Position numbers and translations under genes: made by a program
In this document: piece by piece, positions 32,933 through 41,655 of the stretch
Position numbering within the stretch: position 1 is the stretch's first letter
How the letters are laid out: the number at the start of each line of letters is the position of its first letter
Notes under the pieces: model-generated
Seen by the model: the letters and a program-made list of their open reading frames with translations, nothing else
What the model was told of the DNA's origin: nothing
Database searches by the model: none
Assembly: GCF_900115925.1 (NCBI RefSeq)
Contig: NZ_FOYF01000001.1
Coordinates: 930,001-994,000, forward strand
Direction: 5' to 3'
Length of the DNA: 64,000 nt
DNA from: Bacillus sp. cl95
GTDB taxonomy: Bacteria > Bacillota > Bacilli > Bacillales > Cytobacillaceae

Positions 32933-33321
32933 TTAACTCACTCCTCAAATTTAAAATTAGTTATTATTTCATTTCATCATTACACTTTACCTTCACCCGG
33001 GAAGTCAGGTACAGTGCGTCTTAATTACTTTTCGCTGCAGCTTACAAGTAATTAAGTTGATGTTTAACAAAATGGAAAACCATTTTGTCGTTTTAACTTG
33101 CTTGTACGATTAACTTACCACCATTGTTGGTATATTAAACACATGAACAAAAAAATTATTAAAAACCTCAAAATAACTGAATATGAACTTGGCTACATTA
33201 GTAATGTTAAGTTTTTGTAAATTTTAATGTAAAGGCAACCTTTTTCGACATTTTTCATGTAAAATGAATTTCGTTTGGTACTTTACTTGGATGAATTTTA
33301 ATTTTAATTGGGGGTTTCAAA
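32933..33321. other. Intergenic region before the DUF47-pit operon
   Basis: No gene is supported. It contains one clear dyad, ACAAAATGG-AAAA-CCATTTTGT (33067-33088), which could be a terminator relic or a protein site. The operon promoter should be in the last 150 bases (for example the AT-rich part around 33180-33270), but I could not identify convincing -35/-10 or Pho boxes. Confidence 0.4.
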
Positions 33322-33939
33322 ATGGTTTTCAAAAAGAAGGATAAGTTTTCAGAGTTACTCAACAGTATTTCTCACAACCTTAAGGAAGGTGCTACATACT
33401 TTACTGAGTACAAATTGAACAATGTATCTGATTTGAAAATATTCTCTGAGAAAATGAAAGAATATGAAACAAAAGGCGATTCTTTTGTTCACGAAATGAT
33501 TAAGCAGTTAAACGATGCTTTCATTACTCCAATCGAGCGTGAAGATCTTCTTCACTTAGCTATCAGCATGGACGATGTACTTGATGGACTTGAGCACTGT
33601 GCAGCGCTTTTCGAAATGTACAATATTACACAAGCAGACGACTATATGCTAAAATTCGTTGCTGCTATCCAAGCAAGTGTGGCAGAAATCGAAAAGGCAA
33701 TCGAATTGCTTTCAACTAAGAAATTGTTGCAAATCCGTGATCACGCAATCAAGATCAAAGATTATGAATCACAATGTGATGGAATCCTACGTCAATCAAT
33801 TAAACATTTATTCTCAGTTGAGAAGGATCCAATCCGTATTATCCAGTACAAAGAAATTTACGAAAACCTTGAAGAAATCGCAGATAGCTCTCAAGGTGTT
33901 GCTAATACATTAGAAACTATTATCATGAAAAATGCATAA
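33322..33939 (+). CDS. DUF47/PhoU-like accessory protein of Pit transporter
   Basis: 205 residues, all helical and acidic, with PhoU-like E/DxxxD clusters (YETKGDSFVHEMIKQL, DDVLDGLEHCAALFEM). DUF47 proteins (B. subtilis YkaA) are always coupled to PiT permeases and modulate them. ATG with TTGGGGGT upstream; pit follows after 11 bases. Confidence 0.92.
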   Translation: MVFKKKDKFSELLNSISHNLKEGATYFTEYKLNNVSDLKIFSEKMKEYETKGDSFVHEMIKQLNDAFITPIEREDLLHLAISMDDVLDGLEHCAALFEMYNITQADDYMLKFVAAIQASVAEIEKAIELLSTKKLLQIRDHAIKIKDYESQCDGILRQSIKHLFSVEKDPIRIIQYKEIYENLEEIADSSQGVANTLETIIMKNA

Positions 33940-33950
33940 GGAGTCTTAAA

Positions 33951-34952
33951 ATGGATGCTATTTTAATCTTAACGATACTTATCGTCATCGGGGCTCTTGC
34001 ATTTGACTTCATTAATGGTTTCCATGATACTGCAAATTCAATTGCAACCTCTGTTTCAACGAAAGCTCTTAAACCAAGACAAGCAATCATTTTAGCTGCT
34101 GTCATGAACTTTGTAGGTGCCATCACATTTACTGGTGTTGCAAAAACGATTACAAAGGATATTGTTGATCCCTTCACTTTACAAAATGGATCGCTTGTAA
34201 TTTTAGCTGCATTAATTTCAGCAATTTTTTGGAACTTATTAACTTGGTACTTAGGTATTCCTAGTAGTTCTTCACATACTTTAATAGGATCAATCGCAGG
34301 TGGAGCAATCGCTGCATCAGGATTTGACTCTTTGAATTACGCTGGCTTCATGAAAATCATTCAAGCATTGATTTTCTCGCCATTATTAGCCTTTGCGGTA
34401 GGTTATATCGTTTACAGCATATTTAAAGTCGTATTCAGAAACCATAGCCTAACCAGAACAAACCGTAATTTCCGTTTGATTCAAGTAGCTACTGCTGCTT
34501 TACAATCATTCTCACATGGTACAAATGATGCACAAAAAGCAATGGGTATCATCACGCTTGCTTTAGTTGCAAACGGATTCCAGGAATCACCAGATGAAAT
34601 CCAACGATGGGTTCAAGTATCTTGTGCTATAGCAATGGGATTAGGTACTTCAATTGGTGGATGGAAGATCATTAAAACGGTAGGCGGTAAAATCATGAAA
34701 ATCCGTCCGATAAACGGAGTTGCAGCTGACTTAACGGGTGCAGCCGTTATCTTCGGAGCGACATATATCCACTTACCTGTTAGTACTACTCACGTTATCT
34801 CTTCTGGAATCTTAGGTGTAGGTGCATCTCACCGTCTTAAAGGCGTAAAGTGGGGAACTGCCCAAAGAATGTTGATTACATGGGTAATTACATTACCTAT
34901 TTCTGCTCTTATCGCAGGAATCATGTACCATATTCTAAATCTAATTTTCTAA
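33951..34952 (+). CDS. pit: PiT family low-affinity inorganic phosphate transporter
   Basis: 333 residues, about ten membrane segments. Both inverted-repeat signatures of the PiT family are present: FINGFHDTANSIATSVSTKA near residue 20 and SHGTNDAQKAMGIITL near residue 185, plus GGWKIIKTVGGKI. It imports phosphate, usually as a metal-phosphate complex with a proton. AAGGAG precedes the ATG. Second gene of the DUF47-pit operon, ended by a terminator. Confidence 0.94.
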   Translation: MDAILILTILIVIGALAFDFINGFHDTANSIATSVSTKALKPRQAIILAAVMNFVGAITFTGVAKTITKDIVDPFTLQNGSLVILAALISAIFWNLLTWYLGIPSSSSHTLIGSIAGGAIAASGFDSLNYAGFMKIIQALIFSPLLAFAVGYIVYSIFKVVFRNHSLTRTNRNFRLIQVATAALQSFSHGTNDAQKAMGIITLALVANGFQESPDEIQRWVQVSCAIAMGLGTSIGGWKIIKTVGGKIMKIRPINGVAADLTGAAVIFGATYIHLPVSTTHVISSGILGVGASHRLKGVKWGTAQRMLITWVITLPISALIAGIMYHILNLIF

Positions 34953-34961
34953 TATGTTTTG

Positions 34962-34991
34962 GCAGGGGATGCTTATCCCCTGCTTTTTTTC
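34962..34991 (+). terminator. Terminator of the DUF47-pit operon
   Basis: GCAGGGGA pairs with TCCCCTGC around TGCTTA, followed by seven T. Confidence 0.88.
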
Positions 34992-35080
34992 ATATTTCGA
35001 ACCTTTCCCACTTTCCATGCTCCCACTACCTTCTACCAATTCCAATTAAAACTCTTTTTATTTTCTTCTTGATAAATCAC

Positions 35081-35127
35081 CTAAAAACGAATATTATAAG
35101 ATTTGTGTTTATAAATGTTCGTTTTTA
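35081..35127 (+). promoter_or_regulatory. Paired PurR boxes before the purine permease
   Basis: TAAAAACGAATATTAT (35082-35097) and ATAAATGTTCGTTTTTA (about 35111-35127) are inverted copies of the PurR box core (ACGAAYAT/ATRTTCGT), with the usual centre distance of about 30 bases. In Bacillus, PurR represses purine synthesis and uptake genes through such pairs. The second box overlaps the start of the ribosome site. Confidence 0.75.
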
Positions 35128-35139
35128 GGAGTGAATTCT

Positions 35140-36441
35140 TTGTTTAAATTAAAAGAAAACAATACAAATGCCAAAACAGAAATTTTGGCCGGTTTAACTA
35201 CCTTTCTCACAATGGTTTACATCGTCGTTGTAAATCCCATTATTCTTGCAGACGCTGGAGTCCCATTTGACCAGGTTTTTACCGCAACAATCATTGCAAC
35301 TGTTACGGGTACTTTATGGATGGCACTATTTGCTAATTATCCTATCGCTATTGCCCCTGGTATGGGTTTGAACGCTTATTTTGCTTATTCAGTTGTAGGA
35401 ACTCATGGAAATATTTCATATACTACTGCTTTTGCTGCAGTTTTTATCGCGGGTCTTATATTCGTCGTATTGTCATTGACTCCTTTCCGTAAGAAATTGA
35501 TTGAAGCAATTCCTGAGAATCTTAAACACGGTATTACAGCAGGAATTGGGTTGTTTATTGCTTTCATAGGTCTTCGCCTTACAAAAATAATTACGGACCA
35601 TCCTACAAATCTAGTTGGATTGGGAGATTTACATTCACCTTCAGCCATCCTTGCACTGATTGGCTTAGCTGTTACTTTAGTTCTCATGGTGTTAAGAATT
35701 AATGGAGCTTTGTTTTTAGGAATGATCGTTACAGGTATTATCGCATTTGCTACTGGTCAGCTTTCTTTTGACCAAGGCATCATGTCACTACCTAAACTTC
35801 CAGAAGGCTTGATCATTGTTAATCCAATCGATGCTTTCGGAGAAGTTTTCCAACATAGTCTTTATGCAGTTGTTTTCTCCTTCCTACTTGTAACAATTTT
35901 CGATACTACCGGAACGATGGTAGGGGTAGCCCAACAAGCAGGATTAATGAAGGGCAATACAATGCCACGTGCTCGTGAAGCATTGCTCTCCGATTCAATT
36001 GCGACTACAATTGGTGCGATATTCGGGACAAGCCCAACATCAGCGTATATTGAGTCCTCAAGTGGTGTTGCAGCAGGTGGCCGAACTGGATTAACTTCTT
36101 TGACTGTCGCTATCCTATTCATTGTAGCTGCATTCTTCGGACCTCTTGTAAGTGCGGTTTCTGGTTTAGCTGCCATTACAGCACCAGCCCTCATCATTGT
36201 TGGTAGTTTGATGATGGGAAGCATTTCCCATATCAAATGGGATGAACTGGATGAAGCTTTCCCTGCTTTTCTTATTATCTTAAGCATGCCTCTTACATCA
36301 AGCATCGCGACTGGTATTGCACTTGGATTTATCTCTTATCCGTTGATGAAAATAGCAAAAGGAAAGTTTAAAGAAGTTGATCCACTTGTTTACCTTTTTG
36401 CGGTCCTCTTCTTCTATCAACTCGCATTTTTGCCACATTAA
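35140..36441 (+). CDS. NCS2 family purine permease (PbuG/AzgA-like)
   Basis: 433 residues from the TTG at 35140 (AGGAG eight bases upstream; the GTG at 35131 overlaps that site). The start FKLKENNTNAKTEILAGLTT and FLTMVYIVVVNP match PbuG-type hypoxanthine/guanine or adenine permeases; APGMGLNAYFAYSVVG is the AzgA-type signature. Twelve to fourteen membrane segments. Paired PurR boxes upstream fit purine-repressed uptake. No purine riboswitch is present. Monocistronic. Confidence 0.92.
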   Translation: MFKLKENNTNAKTEILAGLTTFLTMVYIVVVNPIILADAGVPFDQVFTATIIATVTGTLWMALFANYPIAIAPGMGLNAYFAYSVVGTHGNISYTTAFAAVFIAGLIFVVLSLTPFRKKLIEAIPENLKHGITAGIGLFIAFIGLRLTKIITDHPTNLVGLGDLHSPSAILALIGLAVTLVLMVLRINGALFLGMIVTGIIAFATGQLSFDQGIMSLPKLPEGLIIVNPIDAFGEVFQHSLYAVVFSFLLVTIFDTTGTMVGVAQQAGLMKGNTMPRAREALLSDSIATTIGAIFGTSPTSAYIESSSGVAAGGRTGLTSLTVAILFIVAAFFGPLVSAVSGLAAITAPALIIVGSLMMGSISHIKWDELDEAFPAFLIILSMPLTSSIATGIALGFISYPLMKIAKGKFKEVDPLVYLFAVLFFYQLAFLPH

Positions 36442-36453
36442 TAATGGACACGC

Positions 36454-36489
36454 AGACCACATCACTTTGTGATGTGGTCTTTTATTTTT
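36454..36489 (+). terminator. Terminator of the purine permease gene
   Basis: AGACCACATCAC pairs with GTGATGTGGTCT around TTT, followed by TTTTATTTTT. Confidence 0.9.
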
Positions 36490-36568
36490 GGCCAAAATGT
36501 ATTTCCATTCTATTTGTGGATATGTCTCATATTTTGTTAGAGAAGGACAAGTGAGTGAGGTGAGTAAA

Positions 36569-37150
36569 ATGGCAGGTAAATTACTGGCGATATTAATGGG
36601 GAGTTTTTTACTCAGTATAGGTGTAAATGGATTTCTAGTTCCTCATCATCTTTTGGATGGAGGAATCATTGGTATTGGGCTAATTCTTCATTATTTTTAC
36701 GGATGGCCAACGGGTTTGAGTATGATTATTCTCAGTATCCCGTTATACGTCTTAGCATGGTTTTTTCAAAGAAAGTACTTTTTTTACAGTTTGCATGGAC
36801 TAATTATTTCTTCACTATGTATTGATCTTTTTTCATTTTTTAACGGCTCTTTTCAGACAGGGATTTTAGTGAGCACCATTATTGGCGGATTACTTGTAGG
36901 AACAGGAATAGGTATTATGCTTAGATATGAAACGAGTACCGGTGGAACCGATCTTTTAGCACAACTTCTTACCTTGAAAACTTCATTAAACGTTGGTATT
37001 CTTATTTTTTTGATTGACGGACTCGTTGTACTTAGCGGCCTCAGTGTGGTGGGGGTGGAAAAGTTCATGTATTCATTTTTGACTATTATTTTTGTAGGAA
37101 TTATGACGTCTATTACGGTAAGGAAACAAACTACCTATCCTTACTTTTAA
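36569..37150 (+). CDS. YitT family membrane protein, short form
   Basis: 193 residues from the ATG at 36569 (GAGGTG six bases upstream; earlier starts in the frame have none). Five to six membrane segments with FLVPHHLLDGGIIGIG and MLRYETSTGGTDLLAQLL, the same two signatures as the YitT protein at 734, but without the C-terminal DUF2179 domain. Function unknown. Monocistronic. Confidence 0.85.
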   Translation: MAGKLLAILMGSFLLSIGVNGFLVPHHLLDGGIIGIGLILHYFYGWPTGLSMIILSIPLYVLAWFFQRKYFFYSLHGLIISSLCIDLFSFFNGSFQTGILVSTIIGGLLVGTGIGIMLRYETSTGGTDLLAQLLTLKTSLNVGILIFLIDGLVVLSGLSVVGVEKFMYSFLTIIFVGIMTSITVRKQTTYPYF

Positions 37151-37270
37151 TATGCTAATGCCGGCTTTTTATAATTCTTCTGCTGAAAGTTAGCAACCTG
37201 TAGTGGAATCAACCACTCCTTAATTTACAAAAAATACTATGAATAGAGCCAAAAACCAAAAGTTCAAAAA

Positions 37271-37300
37271 AACGCCTGCAACTCCAGTTGCGGCGTTCTT
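37271..37300 (-). terminator. Terminator of the aldo/keto reductase gene
   Basis: AACGCC-t-GCAACT pairs with AGTTGC-GGCGTT with one bulge, and T-rich sequence follows on the minus strand. Confidence 0.82.
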
Positions 37301-37311
37301 TTGTCTTCTTG

Positions 37312-38214
37312 TTATGCGACACCATGTCCGTTAGAGGCAACCCAAATCTTAAACCATTGCTGGCGAGTCATCTTGATACTTAATGCATCCACAGCCTGTT
37401 GTATTCTTTGTAGATTACCAGAACCTGCAATCGGCATTATCTTGGCTGGATGGTTTAGAAGCCATGCATACATCAATTGATCGATTGCATGTACACCCAG
37501 TTCATTCCCCACCTCTTCAAGTGCTTGTCGAACCCTCAACGCCTTTTCATCATTCGCAGTAAAAATACGTCCCCCGGCCAGCGGTGACCAGGCCATCGGC
37601 GCAATTCGCTTTTCCTGACACTGTTCTATCGTTCCATCTTTAAATGTTTCCATGTGCATGGCGGAAACTTCTACTTGATTCGTTACTAAAGAAAAATTTA
37701 AGTAACTACTTAACATATTAAACTGTGAAGGCGTAAAGTTAGACACACCAAAGTGACGAACCTTCCCCTCTGCTTTTAATTGTTCAAAAGCTTCCGCTAC
37801 CATCTGAGGGTCCATGAACGGGTCAGGACGGTGTATCAATAATACATCTATGTAATCCGTTTTTAAGTTAACTAAGGATTGATTTACGCTCTTTAAAATA
37901 TGCTCTTTGCTTGTATCATAGTGTTGAATCTCATGCTCAGGATATTTTGAAGAAAGTAACTTTATTCCACACTTCGTTACAATTTGCATGGCGTCTCTTA
38001 GCGATGGTTTCAGTTCTAAAGCATTGCCAAAGAGAGATTCACTTGTGTAATCACCATAAATATCTGCATGATCGAAAGTCGTGATGCCTAAATCCATACA
38101 TTCTTCGATTAATTTCAACGTTTCCTCTGAATTCATGTTCCACTCTGCCAGTCTCCATAAACCATGAATGACACGTGAAAATGACAAATCTTCTGCTAGT
38201 TGAACTTTTTCCAT
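37312..38214 (-). CDS. Aldo/keto reductase
   Basis: 300 residues, TIM-barrel. Catalytic Asp and Tyr in TTFDHADIYGDY, Lys in IVTKCGI, His in DVLLIHRPDPF; NADPH-binding end AGSGNLQRIQQAVDAL. Resembles E. coli YdhF-type oxidoreductases. ATG with AAGAGG upstream. Reduces carbonyl compounds; natural substrate unknown. Single gene. Confidence 0.92.
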   Translation of the reverse strand: MEKVQLAEDLSFSRVIHGLWRLAEWNMNSEETLKLIEECMDLGITTFDHADIYGDYTSESLFGNALELKPSLRDAMQIVTKCGIKLLSSKYPEHEIQHYDTSKEHILKSVNQSLVNLKTDYIDVLLIHRPDPFMDPQMVAEAFEQLKAEGKVRHFGVSNFTPSQFNMLSSYLNFSLVTNQVEVSAMHMETFKDGTIEQCQEKRIAPMAWSPLAGGRIFTANDEKALRVRQALEEVGNELGVHAIDQLMYAWLLNHPAKIMPIAGSGNLQRIQQAVDALSIKMTRQQWFKIWVASNGHGVA

Positions 38215-38376
38215 ACACTTACCTCTTTTCTAAAACTAGATGTCATACGAAACTCAAAAAGGGTCTATCCATTGGCACTTTACCTCATAGCAACATAAAT
38301 AGCAATTCAAATGGATTAAGAATATAGAAGAAGATTCACCAAGTTACAATAGTGAATCCCCTACAAGTAGACTATT

Positions 38377-41295
38377 CTATTCTTCTGGTTTGAAACGATT
38401 TCTTTCATTTGTATCAGGCACAAGAATTTGTCCCATTTTTCCCATATTCAGCAATGTCTGCATAATGGCTTTTGATAATTGGCTTTGCTTATATGGTTTT
38501 ATGAGATAGTCATTTGCCCCTAGTGATAATCCTTTTTCTTTTTCTTCAAGAGCACTCGATATGATGATTGGAATGTCTTTGAAGCGCTCAGATTTCTTTA
38601 TCATCTCCATGACTTCCCAACCATCCAAATCGCCTTTTTCTAGCAGGATATCTAAAACAATAGCATCCGGAGTTTCTTTCTCAATTGCCAGCAGTGCATC
38701 CCGGCCATTTTTGAAATTCTCAGCATGGAAGCCACTTTCTCGCAACTCCTGTATAATGAGTTGGGCTAAACTAGTATCGTCTTCAATTACCATGATGTGA
38801 TAGCCTCTTCCGATATTCCCAACCCTTTCATCTTCCAAGAAAGCTTCTTCCTTTCCTTCATATACTGGAAAAACGACTGTAAAAATACTTCCTTCTCCTA
38901 AATCAGATTCAACCCTAATATCTCCTCCATGAGCTTTCATGATTTCATGAACAATAGCCAGTCCCAACCCAGTACCGCCTATTTTTCGACGGTCCGTATT
39001 ATCAACACGATAGAATTTCGTAAATAAATGGGTGAAAGCATCGTCCGGAATTCCTAACCCTTGGTCTTTAACTGCAACCTCAATCTGCTTTTGATTTTTA
39101 TCAATACAGATTTCCACTTTGCCACCATCTGGAGAATATTTGATAGCATTGCTTATTAAGTTGGTAAAAACTTGTTCTATCTTCATTTTGTCTCCAAGAA
39201 TGTAAGGCGAATCCGAAACACTACACTTCAAGGTTATTTTGTGATTTTCCGTATTTACTTTTTGCATCTCTATTACTTTTTCTAATATAGGAACTAATTC
39301 AAAAAACTTCTTTTCATATGTTTGTTTTCCAGATTCCATTCTCTGGACATCAAGAAAGTCATTGATTAGTGCTGTTAGGCGCTTTGTCTCATTGAGGATG
39401 GTCTTAAGATATTTGTTTTGTTTATCCTTCTTTAAATCACGATTCATCATTAGTTCAGTAAAACCCAAAATACTTGCCAATGGTGTTCTCAACTCATGAC
39501 TTACGGTACTTACAAACTCAGACTTCATCTGATCTACTTCAAATTCCTTCGTAATATCTCGATACACAATCACTTTCCCAAACTTCTTGTCTCCATGATA
39601 AAGGTCTTCACAGTAAATTTTAATGACCTGATTATTTTCCTTCTTCCGGTAGATAAATGATTGTTCATCTTGTGATATTGTGTGCTCACTAGAAATGGCA
39701 TTTTCCAAGAATTGAAAAAGATTCATATCGTCCTCAACCTGACTTCTTAATAAAGTGGTCCATTCCTCCCATTTTAGGCCAACAAGCTGTCTATCCCCTT
39801 TCGCTAATCCGAAAAGTTCATTTAACTGTTCATTTACTTGAACAATTGACTTGTTTTTATTTATAAGTTGAATGCCCTCATGGACTGTGTTCAAGATGTC
39901 TTGGTTAAGTTTTCGTTCATCCTCTGACTTCTCATATAAATTGATTTTTTCTAATGAAATTCCTATGCTTTTAGCCAGTGCTTCATATTCATCCATATTT
40001 TCATGAAGAAATGGCGCGCTATATCGACTAAAGACCATTAAGGCCATTACTCCATTGTCTGATGAGAGAATGGGAATATATAAATCATAACTATAAAAAG
40101 TGCCACTATAGAAACCATTTTCTTCAGGTTTCATTTCCCTCTTTAGGCAGATTGGTTTCTTTTTACTTTGCAATCTTCGGTTTAGACCATTGTCCCAATG
40201 AGTGAAAAACTGCAACATCCCTTTATCCGAGATCCCAAATCCTGCATATATTTGATCTGAAATCATGGCAATCATCCCACGATCAGCATCGATAATTTTA
40301 CAAGTATTTTCAACGATACTATCCAAAACCTCTTGTTTGTTCAATGAATTCGAGATATTGTTAATTAATTTATTTCGATTACTTAACTTTATTTCATTTT
40401 CACGTAGTGTCTCGAGTGTTTCTTCAAGTTCTCGCTGTTGTGATCTTAGCTCATCCTGCTGAGCTTTCAATTCTTCATTATGCGACAACAAGTCTTGCTC
40501 TTTTTCTTGAACCTTTTCTACCATTCTCTGAAATGCTGTTGATAATATGCCAATTTCGTCCATACGTTCGATGTTCATTTTCGTTGGGATAATGGTATCT
40601 TTTCCTTCTGACATGTCATTTGCAGCTTTAACAAATTGAGTTAAAGGGTGTCCAATTCTATTTAACATCAATCGGATGATTCTTAGAAGTACAAGTAATA
40701 TAAGTAGAATGAAAATGACAAAGACAATTTGAACATAGGTTTGCGTAATTAACAGTTTTTGAAAATTATTTTCCACATCATTATCAAGCTTAATGGCATA
40801 GCTCTGAAGTACTTCTTGAAAATGATTCACTCTTGAAGTCGCCTGTTTATTACCTAACTGTATGACTCCCTCTTTATCGTTAATTTCATGTAATTGAAAG
40901 ATACGAGGGAGTGTGTCTACAAAGTAATAGTCTGTAAACTCATAGATGCTATTCAAAAAGAGGCGATCTTCGTTTCGATTTGCTATCTTAGCAAACTGTT
41001 TTTCAAGTTTTCTTATTTTTTCTTCTTGAGCTAAAGCATTTTCTTTTAAAGTCAGATTACCATATGCCAAATATCCACGAGCATCAAAGAAAGAACGGTT
41101 ATAAATCGTTTCAATTTCCTGAGCGATTCGCTCTTTTTTCTCCAACAGTTCATTCTCAGCTGTATATGATTGTATAAGGGAGCGTAAAGTGAGTAACAAC
41201 ACTATAGACCCTATGACAAAAATACCAATAAAGGTTCCCATAAGTGCAATAAATTGGTGTGATAGACTTTTCTTAACGTATTGATTAATTTTCAT
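38377..41295 (-). CDS. Hybrid sensor histidine kinase with GAF, PAS and receiver domains
   Basis: 972 residues. TM1 about 18-40, a helical outside sensor (41-185), TM2 about 188-210, HAMP about 213-265, coiled coil to about 310, GAF about 312-455, PAS about 465-580, HisKA with H600 (VSHELRTPLA), HATPase (N-box NLISNAIKY, DQGLGI, GTGLGL) to about 810, and a C-terminal receiver with D882 (IVLDILLE). The ATG overlaps the preceding CheY-like gene by 11 bases. It closes a seven-gene run. A phosphorelay from this kinase to the HPt and receivers upstream is likely (inference). Confidence 0.92.
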   Translation of the reverse strand: MKINQYVKKSLSHQFIALMGTFIGIFVIGSIVLLLTLRSLIQSYTAENELLEKKERIAQEIETIYNRSFFDARGYLAYGNLTLKENALAQEEKIRKLEKQFAKIANRNEDRLFLNSIYEFTDYYFVDTLPRIFQLHEINDKEGVIQLGNKQATSRVNHFQEVLQSYAIKLDNDVENNFQKLLITQTYVQIVFVIFILLILLVLLRIIRLMLNRIGHPLTQFVKAANDMSEGKDTIIPTKMNIERMDEIGILSTAFQRMVEKVQEKEQDLLSHNEELKAQQDELRSQQRELEETLETLRENEIKLSNRNKLINNISNSLNKQEVLDSIVENTCKIIDADRGMIAMISDQIYAGFGISDKGMLQFFTHWDNGLNRRLQSKKKPICLKREMKPEENGFYSGTFYSYDLYIPILSSDNGVMALMVFSRYSAPFLHENMDEYEALAKSIGISLEKINLYEKSEDERKLNQDILNTVHEGIQLINKNKSIVQVNEQLNELFGLAKGDRQLVGLKWEEWTTLLRSQVEDDMNLFQFLENAISSEHTISQDEQSFIYRKKENNQVIKIYCEDLYHGDKKFGKVIVYRDITKEFEVDQMKSEFVSTVSHELRTPLASILGFTELMMNRDLKKDKQNKYLKTILNETKRLTALINDFLDVQRMESGKQTYEKKFFELVPILEKVIEMQKVNTENHKITLKCSVSDSPYILGDKMKIEQVFTNLISNAIKYSPDGGKVEICIDKNQKQIEVAVKDQGLGIPDDAFTHLFTKFYRVDNTDRRKIGGTGLGLAIVHEIMKAHGGDIRVESDLGEGSIFTVVFPVYEGKEEAFLEDERVGNIGRGYHIMVIEDDTSLAQLIIQELRESGFHAENFKNGRDALLAIEKETPDAIVLDILLEKGDLDGWEVMEMIKKSERFKDIPIIISSALEEKEKGLSLGANDYLIKPYKQSQLSKAIMQTLLNMGKMGQILVPDTNERNRFKPEE

Positions 41296-41653
41296 TAAGA
41301 ATTTCCTCTACTCTCTCCAAAAGCTGAAGCGGACTAAAAGGTTTTGCCATAAAATAATCCGCGCCCGCTTCGAGAACCTTTTCCTGTTCGTACTGTTGAC
41401 TTTTGGCAGAAAGCATCAAGATTTTGATAGATTGTTTCCCTGGAATGCTTCTCACTTTTTCAATTACTTCAAGTCCTGTGAAAACAGGCATCATATAATC
41501 TAGAATGATGAGATCATAATCGGTATTTTGAATCTTAGATAACGCCTCTGCTCCATCTGAAGCCTCATCCACCAAATATTCATCATCCTCCAATGTATCT
41601 GCTATCAGCATTCGCAATACTTCTTCATCTTCAGCTAATAAAATCTTTTTCAC
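41285..41653 (-). CDS. Single-domain CheY-like response regulator
   Basis: 122 residues, GTG start with GGGGGA upstream. Receiver with D9, phospho-acceptor D52 (LIILDYMMP), Ser in MLSAKS and K at FMAKPFSP. No output domain. It lies three bases after the anchored glycosidase-like gene and overlaps the hybrid kinase gene, so it is produced with them. Likely relays phosphate between the kinase and another module or binds the synthase complex directly. Confidence 0.92.
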   Translation of the reverse strand: MKKILLAEDEEVLRMLIADTLEDDEYLVDEASDGAEALSKIQNTDYDLIILDYMMPVFTGLEVIEKVRSIPGKQSIKILMLSAKSQQYEQEKVLEAGADYFMAKPFSPLQLLERVEEILNEN

Positions 41654-41655
41654 TT

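Noticed and set aside
34992-35139. Purine riboswitch before the NCS2 permease
   Set aside because: The conserved three-way junction and loop-loop sequences are missing; the inverted ACGAAYAT motifs fit PurR boxes instead.
35862-36305. 147-codon minus-strand open frame
   Set aside because: It lies inside the purine permease gene on the other strand, has no ribosome site, and its composition mirrors membrane codons.
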